A stretch of 64,000 nt of DNA from Anaerolineae bacterium (lineage in GTDB: Bacteria; Chloroflexota; Anaerolineae; Aggregatilineales; Phototrophicaceae). The notes under the pieces are model-generated. The model was not told where the DNA came from. It worked only from the letters and a program-made list of their open reading frames with translations, and ran no database searches. The translations under genes and the position numbers were made by a program. The stretch lies in NCBI GenBank assembly GCA_022822545.1, contig JAJEBE010000032.1, forward strand, positions 62,001 to 126,000, read 5' to 3'. This document shows positions 36,229-45,418 of the stretch, piece by piece (the stretch's first letter is position 1; each line of letters starts with the position of its first letter).

Positions 36229-37903
36229 CTGGCTGGCGGTGACCGTCTTGCTGCTCTTCGCCGCGGGCTTGCGCATCCTCGGCATCAGCTTCGGACGCTT
36301 GGATCCGGTCTACTTTCCGTCATACGCGCCCTTCGGCATGGTGCACGAACAAATCCCGATTCATCCGGACGAATTCTTCAGTGTTGGCGTGCCAGTGAAT
36401 ATGGCGCTGCGGAATCGCTTGAATCCAGAAGTCTTCTATTATCCCTCGTTCATAATAAACACGAATTTTGTTTTGATTCAACTCACTGGGGCGCTCGAGG
36501 GGCAATCCCTGGCGGATCGTGAAGGCAAATCTCTGCGAGCTTTTGCCGATTTCCCACTGTATGTATTCTCGCGGATGTATTCTGTTTTTGGCGGGATGCT
36601 GCAAGTTGCCTGTGCCTATGCCATAACAAGAATGATGGCAAATCGCTTTGCCGCTCTTAGCGCAGGTTTGTTGGTAGCTGTTTCTTACACGCTGGTGCAG
36701 CATGCGCACTATATCAAACCCGGCTCACTAGCGACCGGCTGGATGATGTTCGCCGCCTGGGCTTGCTTCGCTGCCTTACACGCGCGCGGACAAGGCAGGC
36801 GCAAACTTCTACTCCTGCTTGCCGGCGTTGTAACCGGTTTGGCAGCAACCACGCGTTACAATGCCCTCGCGGTGTCGCCGCTGCTTTTTTGCACCGGCCT
36901 TCTTCTGATGTATCGCCATCGCTCAGCTCGGACCGCGCGCCAAGTCATGCTCAGTTGGCTGTTGGTCCCGATCTTCTTCGTGATCGGCAGCCCATATGTC
37001 CTGCGCGACTTTGAGCACTTCTCGCGAGAGTTCACTTATGTCGTAGGCTCATATACGAATGCGGCCGACGATAGCGTCGACTACTTTGTGGTAGATCATA
37101 CAAGCGGTCTTGCGCATCTGATATTGTACGCCGGGCTTATGTCCCTGGGCATATGGGCGTTGGCAATGGCCGCGTTGTCACTTTTCGCCGCGTGGAAAGA
37201 ACGGCCACAAAAAGACCGCCTCAATCGCAATTCGCTGAGTCTTGGAGTAATCCTGATCTGCTCCGTGATCCTGCCATACGCCTTGGTCGCTCTGCGTACG
37301 ATTCGACTGCGGAGCGACACTCTGCTTTTGCTCATTCTGCCTTTTGTCGCTATCCTTTCCGGTATTGGCGCTGATTGGCTTTTGCGTCGCATCCATTTGC
37401 CAACGCGATTGACTATGCCTGTCATGGCCCTCATCCTGATCGTTCAGCCGCTTGTCTTTTCGGTCCAGGTGGTGAGAATGTTCAAGCAGCCCGATACGCG
37501 GAATATCATGCTGCAGTGGATTCACGAGAACATCCCACGCGGCTCGAGATTCTTTCTGAATGGGCCCTATAATGTGCCGCTTGACGAAGCGATATACCCC
37601 AGCGATCAGCAATTCCTCATTTATGCCGCAACTTTGCCCGCGGCAACCGACTATGACTATATGATCTTCTCGGACGTCTTGGCTTTCGACATCCTGCGCT
37701 CACAAGCTATCGTGCCTCCCGAAGTTGTCGAGCAGCAACGTAAATATCTGCTGCTTCTCGACCAGACCTATCGACGCGTCGCAGAAATCCAGCGCCCCGC
37801 CTGGCCAGGTTCCGAAGTAATGGTAAACATGGCGGCTCATTGGCACAATCCGACGCTTATACTCTACTGCGTCAATCCCTCGCTCTGTGAGCCAGGGCAA
37901 TAA
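36215..37903 (+). CDS. GT39/ArnT-like membrane glycosyltransferase
   Basis: Multi-TM; early IHPDEFF motif; start trimmed to MRRIDWLAV, overlapping the Mur ligase end. Confidence 0.75.
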   Translation: MRRIDWLAVTVLLLFAAGLRILGISFGRLDPVYFPSYAPFGMVHEQIPIHPDEFFSVGVPVNMALRNRLNPEVFYYPSFIINTNFVLIQLTGALEGQSLADREGKSLRAFADFPLYVFSRMYSVFGGMLQVACAYAITRMMANRFAALSAGLLVAVSYTLVQHAHYIKPGSLATGWMMFAAWACFAALHARGQGRRKLLLLLAGVVTGLAATTRYNALAVSPLLFCTGLLLMYRHRSARTARQVMLSWLLVPIFFVIGSPYVLRDFEHFSREFTYVVGSYTNAADDSVDYFVVDHTSGLAHLILYAGLMSLGIWALAMAALSLFAAWKERPQKDRLNRNSLSLGVILICSVILPYALVALRTIRLRSDTLLLLILPFVAILSGIGADWLLRRIHLPTRLTMPVMALILIVQPLVFSVQVVRMFKQPDTRNIMLQWIHENIPRGSRFFLNGPYNVPLDEAIYPSDQQFLIYAATLPAATDYDYMIFSDVLAFDILRSQAIVPPEVVEQQRKYLLLLDQTYRRVAEIQRPAWPGSEVMVNMAAHWHNPTLILYCVNPSLCEPGQ

Positions 37904-37942
37904 TCTGGCTGTACAAAGAAGTAAAATGTCATCATCGCTTCT

Positions 37943-38887
37943 ATGGTAAAATCGTTACAAGACAGTGGTACCGAGGCAAACGTGCGCGATCTCGGCATAG
38001 TTATCGTCAACTGGAATACCTGCGAATTGCTACGTCGCTGTTTGGACACAGTCTTTGCCAGCGCCGGCGACATCACGTTCCGCGCGGTTGTCGTCGATAA
38101 CGCGTCTGACGATGATAGCGTCGCCATGGTCAAGCGGTTCTTCCCGCAGGTTGAACTCATCGCCAACTGTGAAAATGTGGGCTATCCTCGTGGCAACAAC
38201 ATCGGATTGCGCCACTTGGGTTATCGGGCGGCAGGCGATGTTGAGGCATCGGCCCCCCGTTACGCCCTGCTCCTGAATCCTGATACCGAGCTGCCGTCCA
38301 ACGCCTTGGCCGGGATGGTACAATTCATGGATTCTCGAACGGAAGTCGGGGTCGCAGGCCCCAAACTTGTTCTGGCGGATGGCAGTCTGGATAAAGCCTG
38401 CCGCCGTGGTTTCCCGACGCCCATGGTCAGCTTTTATCACTACTCCGGTCTTGCGAAGCGCTTCCCACGAAATCCTCGCTTTGGCCGTTACAACATGACA
38501 TTCGCGGACGAAGACGAGGAACTCGAGGTCGATTCTGTCGTCGGCGCCTATATGCAAGTGCGCGCATCGGCCATAAAGAAAGTCGGCCTCCTGGACGAAT
38601 CCTTCTTTATGTACGGCGAGGATATCGATTGGGCTTTCCGCGTCAAACAAGCGGGCTACAAGGTCTGGTATCATCCGGCCGTCACCGTGCGGCATGTCAA
38701 ACGCGCCGCCAGCCGCATGAACCCCAGAGCGCAATTTGAATTCTGGCGCGCCATGCTCATCTTTTATCGCAAGCACTTCCGGCGTTCGACTGTCCTGCCC
38801 GTCCACCTGATGATTCTGGCAGCGCTCTTGCTTAAGGGAGGTCCTGGTTTATGGCAGGAAATCCGCAATCCGACAGCTACACAATAA
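37943..38887 (+). CDS. Glycosyltransferase family 2
   Basis: LGIVIVNWNTCELLRRCLDTV, LLLNPDTELP, FFMYGEDIDWAFRVKQAGYKVWYHP. Confidence 0.93.
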   Translation: MVKSLQDSGTEANVRDLGIVIVNWNTCELLRRCLDTVFASAGDITFRAVVVDNASDDDSVAMVKRFFPQVELIANCENVGYPRGNNIGLRHLGYRAAGDVEASAPRYALLLNPDTELPSNALAGMVQFMDSRTEVGVAGPKLVLADGSLDKACRRGFPTPMVSFYHYSGLAKRFPRNPRFGRYNMTFADEDEELEVDSVVGAYMQVRASAIKKVGLLDESFFMYGEDIDWAFRVKQAGYKVWYHPAVTVRHVKRAASRMNPRAQFEFWRAMLIFYRKHFRRSTVLPVHLMILAALLLKGGPGLWQEIRNPTATQ

Positions 38888-40323
38888 ATCCTCGGCCGAT
38901 ACGCTTGAGCGTGGATCATCTCAAGGCGACTTCCACGCTGACGCTCCTGCTATCGGACCTCTTCATGCTCGTGGTCGCTTTCATCGTGAGCTACCAGGCG
39001 CGCGAAGTCTTGCCATTTTTCCCACGACCAGAAGAGCAGCCGCCGCTGCCGACATATTTGCCGACAATCGTCCTGCACAGCGTGACCGTGATCGTGATGT
39101 TTTATTTCTCTCAACTCTATCATCTGAAACGCGCTTTCAGCCGCATCGACCAATTGCGCCGTGTTGTCGGTGTGGTCACGCTAGGTACGCTGCTTGCGAG
39201 CGGCACCCAGGAATTCCTGCTGCAGAATACAACCTTGGACACGCTCTACCCGCGGAGCCTGCTCTTCTACGTCTGGTTCTTCAGCCTGATGTTCATGGTG
39301 GCCGGGCGGGAACTCCATCGCCGCTTCTGGACCTTCATGCGCCGGCGCGGGGTCATCAGGGATAACCTGCTCGTCGTCGGCGAAGGTGACATCGCGCACA
39401 AAATTATTGACCACGTGCGCAACAACCCGGAGCTCGGCTATCACATTGTTGGCATCGTCACCGCGGAAGAGAAGCAGGGCGATATGCTTGGCTTTCCGTA
39501 TATCGGCGCTTACTATGATATCCCGCGCCTCATTGACGATATGCAAGTCGAGCAAGTCATTGTCGCCCTTTCCGATTACCGCCGCGGTGAACTGGTCAAT
39601 CTGATCAATCTCTGCCAGCGCGGCAAAGTCGATATCAAAGTCTATCCCGATCTCTTTTCCTATATGGCGGGCGATCTTAATGTTGACGATCTCGGCGGCA
39701 CTCCGCTGCTCACCGTGCGTGATATTGCACTGCGTGGCTGGAAGCTCAGCCTCAAGCGCGCCCTGGATCTCTGTGGCGCAACTATCGGCTTGATCCTGCT
39801 TTCGCCATTCATGCTGGTCACAGCGCTCCTGATTCGCTTGGAATCGAGTGGCTCCGTCTTCTATTGGCAGACGCGCATGGGCCTGGATGGCCGGTCCTTT
39901 CCCATGATCAAGTTCCGGTCAATGCGCGCGGATGCCGAATCCAGCGGGCGGACCTGGACGGTGGAGAATGATGAGCGGGTGACGCGCTTGGGTCACCACA
40001 TGCGGCGGAGCAATTGGGATGAGATTCCACAACTGATCAACGTTCTCCTGGGCCACATGAGTCTGGTCGGTCCACGCCCGGAGCGGCCTATGTACGTCCA
40101 GCAATTCCGCCAGCAAATCCCGGACTACATGGTGCGCCACCGCGAGAAGTCTGGCATGACTGGCTGGGCGCAGATCAATGGACTGCGCGGCGATACTTCA
40201 ATCGCGGAGCGCACGGAAGCCGATCGCTTCTACGTCGAAAACTGGTCGCTCTGGCTGGATATCGTCATCATCATTCGCACGATCTGGCAGTCAATCACTC
40301 GCTCCAATCCCAACGCCTACTGA
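38851..40323 (+). CDS. Polyprenyl glycosylphosphotransferase (exopolysaccharide sugar transferase)
   Basis: N-terminal TMs, CoA-binding-like domain, KRALDLCGATIGLILLSPFMLVTALLIRLES, KFRSMRADAE, GPRPERP. Confidence 0.93.
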   Translation: MAGNPQSDSYTINPRPIRLSVDHLKATSTLTLLLSDLFMLVVAFIVSYQAREVLPFFPRPEEQPPLPTYLPTIVLHSVTVIVMFYFSQLYHLKRAFSRIDQLRRVVGVVTLGTLLASGTQEFLLQNTTLDTLYPRSLLFYVWFFSLMFMVAGRELHRRFWTFMRRRGVIRDNLLVVGEGDIAHKIIDHVRNNPELGYHIVGIVTAEEKQGDMLGFPYIGAYYDIPRLIDDMQVEQVIVALSDYRRGELVNLINLCQRGKVDIKVYPDLFSYMAGDLNVDDLGGTPLLTVRDIALRGWKLSLKRALDLCGATIGLILLSPFMLVTALLIRLESSGSVFYWQTRMGLDGRSFPMIKFRSMRADAESSGRTWTVENDERVTRLGHHMRRSNWDEIPQLINVLLGHMSLVGPRPERPMYVQQFRQQIPDYMVRHREKSGMTGWAQINGLRGDTSIAERTEADRFYVENWSLWLDIVIIIRTIWQSITRSNPNAY

Positions 40324-40337
40324 ACAGGAACACGGCA

Positions 40338-40667
40338 ATGGATCTCCACACTCTCACACAAGCTATGTATGACTTTGTGGAAAGCAAGGGCTGGCTCGCT
40401 GAAGATTCTCCCAAACAGCAAACGCAAAGGAATCTGGCGATTTCGCTCGTATTGGAAGCTTCCGAAGTACTCGAGCATTTTCAGTGGCGCGAAGAGACTG
40501 ATAACCCTGAGGAATTGGCAGAGGAACTGGCGGACGTCATGCTCTATCTAATGCAGTTGGCGAGCTTCAATGGCATTGACCTGGGCCAAGCCGTAATGGC
40601 CAAGCTGGATAAGAACTACGCGCGCGATTGGCAAGACGGCTCGAATTCGCCCGCATCATCGCCTTGA
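40338..40667 (+). CDS. MazG-like nucleotide pyrophosphohydrolase
   Basis: LAISLVLEASEVLEHFQW, EELADVMLYLMQLA. Confidence 0.88.
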   Translation: MDLHTLTQAMYDFVESKGWLAEDSPKQQTQRNLAISLVLEASEVLEHFQWREETDNPEELAEELADVMLYLMQLASFNGIDLGQAVMAKLDKNYARDWQDGSNSPASSP

Positions 40668-40850
40668 CCCGTCTCTGTCCAACGAAATGGGCAACTTCTG
40701 CGCCCATTTCTGTACGGTCTATTATTCTGCGTAACCCGAACTATAATACCTTGCGCTTTGCGAAGAGGCCGTCGTCTGCCTTAGACAGATGGCAGTATAA
40801 TTCGCGGCCGCTGTATTTCAGCAGAGAATCACCGAAGAGGAATTCCATAT

Positions 40851-42293
40851 ATGTCTGAACAGGCTGTCACCGCCCAAAGCGAAGATTTCTCCCGCTGGTA
40901 CAACGAGATTGTCTACCGGGCTGATCTCGCCGCGCCCAGCCCGGTCCGCGGCTGTGTCATCATCAAGCCCTATGGCTATGAAATCTGGGAAGGCATCAAA
41001 GCTGGCTTGGACCGCCGCTTCAAAGTCACCGGTCATCAGAATGCATACTTTCCTCTCTTCATCCCGGAAAGTTATATCCAGCGCGAAGCGCAACACGTCG
41101 AAGGCTTCAGCCCCGAATTGGCTGTCGTCACTCATGCCGGCGGCAAAGAATTGGAGGAGCCGCTCGTCGTCCGCCCCACATCGGAAACGGTCATCGGTGA
41201 AGCCTTTAGCGACTGGATCCAATCCTATCGCGATTTACCGCTGTTGATCAACCAATGGGCAAATGTTGTGCGCTGGGAGTTGCGGACGCGTCCCTTCCTG
41301 CGCACGGCCGAATTCCTCTGGCAGGAAGGCCACACCGCTCACGCCACCCATGATGAAGCCGAAGAAGAAACCATGCAGATGCTAGATATCTACGCCGATT
41401 TCGCTATCAACGACGCCGCTATTCCGGTCATTAAGGGCGAGAAAAGCCGCCTGGAACGCTTCGCCGGCGCCCTGCGCACCTACACCATTGAAGCCATGAT
41501 GCGCGATCGGCGCGCTCTGCAATGCGGCACGAGCCATAATCTTGGCCAGAACTTCGCCAAAGCCTTTGATATTCGTTACCTGGCGGAGAGCAACAATCAG
41601 GAATACTGCTGGACTACTTCCTGGGGTTTGAGCACCAGAATGGTCGGCGCCGTCGTCATGACCCACGGTGACGACAAGGGGCTGCGCTTGCCGCCGAAGC
41701 TGGCGCCATATCAAGTCGTCATCGTGCCCATCTACAAAAATGACAGTCAACGTAGCGCCGTTATGGAGGCGGTCGAACGTCTGCAAGGAACGCTGGATGG
41801 CGCGGGCATTCGTGTGCACGTCGATAACAGAGAAGGGCAGTCGCCCGGCTTCAAATTCAACGACTGGGAAATGCGCGGCGTACCGGTGCGGATGGAAATT
41901 GGTCCAAAAGATGTGCAAAACAATAACGCGGTATTGGCGCGGCGCGATGTCCTGGGCCGTCAAGGCAAGCAATTCATCTCGCAAGATGGAATACTCGAGG
42001 CCGCGCAATCACTCTTGGCGGACATTCAAGCCAGTCTGCTGGAGGATGCCCGCGCTTTTCGCGACGCTCATATCACGGATGTTTCCACGTATGACGAACT
42101 GCGCGCTGTCATTGAAGAAGGGGATTGGGCGCGCGCTCACTGGGATGGTTCAGACGCCGATGAACTGGCTGTGAAAGACGACACCGGCGCCACGATCCGC
42201 TGTTTCCCCTTTGAGCAACAACCCGCGCCAGGCGTCTGTGTGATGACCGGACGCAAGACAGGACGTGTGGCGCTCTTCGCTAAAGCTTATTGA
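40851..42293 (+). CDS. proS: Prolyl-tRNA synthetase (short, eukaryote/archaeal-type)
   Basis: VVRPTSETVIGEAFSDWIQSYRDLPLLINQWANVVRWE, FLRTAEFLWQEGHTAHA, CGTSHNLGQNFAKAFDI. Confidence 0.97.
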   Translation: MSEQAVTAQSEDFSRWYNEIVYRADLAAPSPVRGCVIIKPYGYEIWEGIKAGLDRRFKVTGHQNAYFPLFIPESYIQREAQHVEGFSPELAVVTHAGGKELEEPLVVRPTSETVIGEAFSDWIQSYRDLPLLINQWANVVRWELRTRPFLRTAEFLWQEGHTAHATHDEAEEETMQMLDIYADFAINDAAIPVIKGEKSRLERFAGALRTYTIEAMMRDRRALQCGTSHNLGQNFAKAFDIRYLAESNNQEYCWTTSWGLSTRMVGAVVMTHGDDKGLRLPPKLAPYQVVIVPIYKNDSQRSAVMEAVERLQGTLDGAGIRVHVDNREGQSPGFKFNDWEMRGVPVRMEIGPKDVQNNNAVLARRDVLGRQGKQFISQDGILEAAQSLLADIQASLLEDARAFRDAHITDVSTYDELRAVIEEGDWARAHWDGSDADELAVKDDTGATIRCFPFEQQPAPGVCVMTGRKTGRVALFAKAY

Positions 42294-42421
42294 GTTTATC
42301 GTGTCCAATCTATTCCGGTCCCAAGCTCAACTCGGCTGGCCTCATAGAGCGCTTGTTATTCGGCGCCATTGGGAACGCTACCGCGCAATAAGTCAGAACG
42401 AGAATCAATATATTGTGAAAA

Positions 42422-42450
42422 TTGACACAATTGCATTTCTCCTGTACAAT
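42422..42450 (+). promoter_or_regulatory. Sigma70 promoter TTGACA-N17-TACAAT upstream of NYN gene
   Basis: TTGACA 42422-42427, TACAAT 42445-42450. Confidence 0.7.
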
Positions 42451-42497
42451 AGTTGGTGGTAGTCATAGTATGTACAAAAGTGTCACCTAATGTACAA
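42443..42497. repeat. Three TGTACAA copies, each containing palindromic TGTACA
   Basis: TGTACAA at 42443, 42471 and 42491, overlapping and following the -10. Confidence 0.5.
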
Positions 42498-42713
42498 TTC
42501 ATTTGCCGCAGGGTTGCGATCATGTGACTCATGCAAGTTGAAAACCCGCGCGGAGGAAAGACACGCTACTACTTAATCGTTCTTGAAAGATGATATGACA
42601 TTTTGCCAAAGCATATATCGTAAACTGATCACCCATGCGCATCCATGGAAGCATCTAGATGTGCGTCTTCGCGCGTTTCTGCGATTTGGCGCTGCATCTC
42701 TTCGGACAAAATT

Positions 42714-44861
42714 ATGGCCGCTTACTTGATAATTGACGTTGATGACTTGTTGAGATTCGCGTCTCAAAATGGGATAGACCTGCATGAACTGGCCGTCGCC
42801 CTCCGCGGCAACGCCGCCTTGGCGGCTGGCTTGTTTGACACCAGCAATCTTCGCGCGGTCGCCTTTGCCGATTGGCGCTCACATTCGGTGGACGAAAATC
42901 AGGTTGAGCCGGAGGCGCTCTTTCGTAATGCCGGCTATGACATCATTGAAGTCGACGACCGCTCCACATTGCCGCAGGACCTGATCACGCGCTATTTCAG
43001 CATACCGCCGGCCAGCAATGATGAACTCATCCTGACAACAACTGCGGCGGACATGTTGCCGCTGATCTGCCAAATCCGCAAGATTAGCGACATGCGCTTG
43101 CGTGTCTGGGGCGCCGACGGCAATATCCTCGCCGGCAGCGAATGCGAAAATGAAATCATCTTTCAGCCCTTTGAAGCTTTGGCCGGCATCCGCATCAAGA
43201 ATGTTTGGGTCTACATAGATTTCGAAAACATCTCCATTAGCCTCAACGAACAAGGATTTGTCGTCAACCTCGACCACTTGATCGAGCGCATGGTCTCGCA
43301 AGCGCAGGCGCATGGCAAGCTGGTTAAAATGGCGGCTTACGCCCCCTGGGGCCAGCGCGGCGCCCTCCCGCCGCTGGTGGATTCCTCCGGCCGCGAAATC
43401 GCCGGCGACGCCCCCGCCCGCCTGATGATGGCGAATATTGACCCTGTCTTCCACTTGCCCGGCAAGCAAAGCGCGGATATTCGCATCGCCCGCGATGTCT
43501 TGACCGACGCGGGCCATCCCGAAGCTGGCGATGTCATCATCCTCGCCACCGGCGACCGCGATTTTAACGATGTCATCAACCCGCTCCTGCAACGCAACAA
43601 GACCGTCATTGTCTGGGGTGTGCGCGGCAGCACGGGCCGCCTCCTGCAGAGCCATCCCTCCTTGCAGCTGGAGTACATTGATGACTTCACCGAGTTGCAA
43701 ACGCACCAATCGCTCAGCACGGTCGAGACCCAGCACGATACCGAGAGTTTCATTCCCTCGCAGTGGTCCAGCGTCATCATCCAATGTTCCCGCCTGTCTT
43801 CGGCAAAAGGCGCGGCGGAAGTCTCCGAGGCGAGTCTCATTCGCCAAATGATAGACGCCGGCGATGTCATTTCATCCGAGCGCGGCGCTGATCTGGTTTC
43901 GCAGGCGGTTTCTTTGGGCATACTCAAACAACTGAGCGCCGGTGTAATCAAGCTAAACTTGCAGCACCCTATCGTCGAAAAAACCCTGCTCATCGTCAAT
44001 CGCCTGGTTCGTCGCGTCGCCAACACGCTGAGCACGCGCAATTGGGAATACGTCAATTACGGCTTCCTGCTAAAGGGACTGGCGATGGAGCGTGACCTTG
44101 ACCGCCCGGGCATGAATGAGGATGATCAGTGGCGCTCCCACTGGATCGATTGCCTGGTGCGGGAGCGAGTGTTGCAACGCGACCTGGTGCCGCATCGCCA
44201 CAACCCCGAGGATTTGGTGCCGGTCATTCGAATCCCTACCGATGACGCCGATCGTATGTTGCAGCAGGCGGAAGAAGAAACGGCCGTCGTGGTCGACGCC
44301 GCGCAAAACTGGAAGGACATCCCTCCGCATCAACTCTTCGAAACCGAACCCGAAGTCGCGCGAATGGTCACGCGGATTGTTGTCAGTGTGCAGCAATTCA
44401 CCAGCTTCCGCAATTTCGCCTGGTGCCCCCTGGGCAGCTTGCATCGGCGTTTGCGCGAGTTTGATAGCGGCGTGATCTTTCAGCAGGCCGTCGAATATCT
44501 GCTGATCAATGATATGGTCACCGTCAACGAATACGCCAACCCGCGCAGCGATTTCAACACCAAAGGCATTGAGCTCGACGAAAACCATCCCTTCGTTGCT
44601 GTCTTGCTGGCCGAGCGCGACGAATTTGTCCGCGCTCTGCTGGAGATGTATCACAACAACGTCACCATTTCTCAGCCCAGCATCGAGCAGCATTTGACCG
44701 GCAACTGGGATGTGCCGCTGTGGATATCCACGATGAGGATAGAGAACGTGCTTAATCCCTTGCCGGGGCGCGCCGATCACTATAGTCTGTTCCGCACCCA
44801 CCATTCGGTGAAAGTGGTGGCCAATGACGATGTCGACGAGGTGGCGACCGCGAATAGCTAG
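42714..44861 (+). CDS. Tandem NYN-domain protein with winged-helix-like C-terminal segments
   Basis: [13 protein letters not shown]...[16 protein letters not shown] (degenerate NYN) followed by [14 protein letters not shown]...[27 protein letters not shown] (intact NYN). Start trimmed from 42645. Confidence 0.8.
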   Translation: MAAYLIIDVDDLLRFASQNGIDLHELAVALRGNAALAAGLFDTSNLRAVAFADWRSHSVDENQVEPEALFRNAGYDIIEVDDRSTLPQDLITRYFSIPPASNDELILTTTAADMLPLICQIRKISDMRLRVWGADGNILAGSECENEIIFQPFEALAGIRIKNVWVYIDFENISISLNEQGFVVNLDHLIERMVSQAQAHGKLVKMAAYAPWGQRGALPPLVDSSGREIAGDAPARLMMANIDPVFHLPGKQSADIRIARDVLTDAGHPEAGDVIILATGDRDFNDVINPLLQRNKTVIVWGVRGSTGRLLQSHPSLQLEYIDDFTELQTHQSLSTVETQHDTESFIPSQWSSVIIQCSRLSSAKGAAEVSEASLIRQMIDAGDVISSERGADLVSQAVSLGILKQLSAGVIKLNLQHPIVEKTLLIVNRLVRRVANTLSTRNWEYVNYGFLLKGLAMERDLDRPGMNEDDQWRSHWIDCLVRERVLQRDLVPHRHNPEDLVPVIRIPTDDADRMLQQAEEETAVVVDAAQNWKDIPPHQLFETEPEVARMVTRIVVSVQQFTSFRNFAWCPLGSLHRRLREFDSGVIFQQAVEYLLINDMVTVNEYANPRSDFNTKGIELDENHPFVAVLLAERDEFVRALLEMYHNNVTISQPSIEQHLTGNWDVPLWISTMRIENVLNPLPGRADHYSLFRTHHSVKVVANDDVDEVATANS

Positions 44862-44868
44862 CTGGCTA

Positions 44869-44897
44869 TTGTCCAGCCGCTTTTCTGCTGATACAAT
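44869..44897 (+). promoter_or_regulatory. Candidate sigma70 promoter of rpsO, TTGTCC-N17-TACAAT
   Basis: Hexamers 44869-44874 and 44892-44897; dyad GCTGAT-ACA-ATCAGC (44887-44901) over the -10. Confidence 0.55.
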
Positions 44898-44915
44898 CAG
44901 CCCGTTGTTTTGACC

Positions 44916-44939
44916 GACAGGCAACCGCTCCTGCCTGTC
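44916..44939 (+). promoter_or_regulatory. rpsO leader hairpin
   Basis: GACAGGCA ACCGCTCC TGCCTGTC, perfect 8-bp stem extendable with one bulge. Confidence 0.55.
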
Positions 44940-44965
44940 CGGTGGCTAGCGAAGGGACGGAATTC

Positions 44966-45235
44966 ATGCCATTGGATAGAGCGACAAAAGACCGGATAAT
45001 TAAAGACTTCGCGCGCGAAGAAGGGGATACCGGCTCGCCGGAAGTGCAAATCGCATTGCTTACCGCCCGCATCACACAATTGACTGAACATCTGAAGATC
45101 CATAGCCATGATGAGCATTCCCGCCGCGGGCTGCTCAAATTGGTTGGTCAACGCCGCCGCCACCTGCGGTACATCTCGCGCAAGAAGCCGGAAGTCTATC
45201 GTGAATTGCTTCAACGCCTTGGCTTGCGCCGCTAA
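44966..45235 (+). CDS. rpsO: 30S ribosomal protein S15
   Basis: [53 protein letters not shown]. Confidence 0.98.
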   Translation: MPLDRATKDRIIKDFAREEGDTGSPEVQIALLTARITQLTEHLKIHSHDEHSRRGLLKLVGQRRRHLRYISRKKPEVYRELLQRLGLRR

Positions 45236-45418
45236 TTGCCGGCGCGTGGCTGGACAAGCCCGCCGATGATTTCGGGTAACCAGCCAATTCTGATCTGCAG
45301 CCATCCGCTGCTTGCCATCAATCTATCGAAAAAAGTTGCGTCCTCTGTGACCGGCGCCTGCGATCTTTCTTCGCCGATCGCCGGAGTTTGGGCGCGCTTC
45401 AATTAAACGGAGAACTCT

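Noticed and set aside
40668-40850. Possible T-box or riboswitch upstream of proS
   Set aside because: No T-box sequence or terminator/antiterminator pair recognised; only TATAAT-like hexamers without good -35 boxes.
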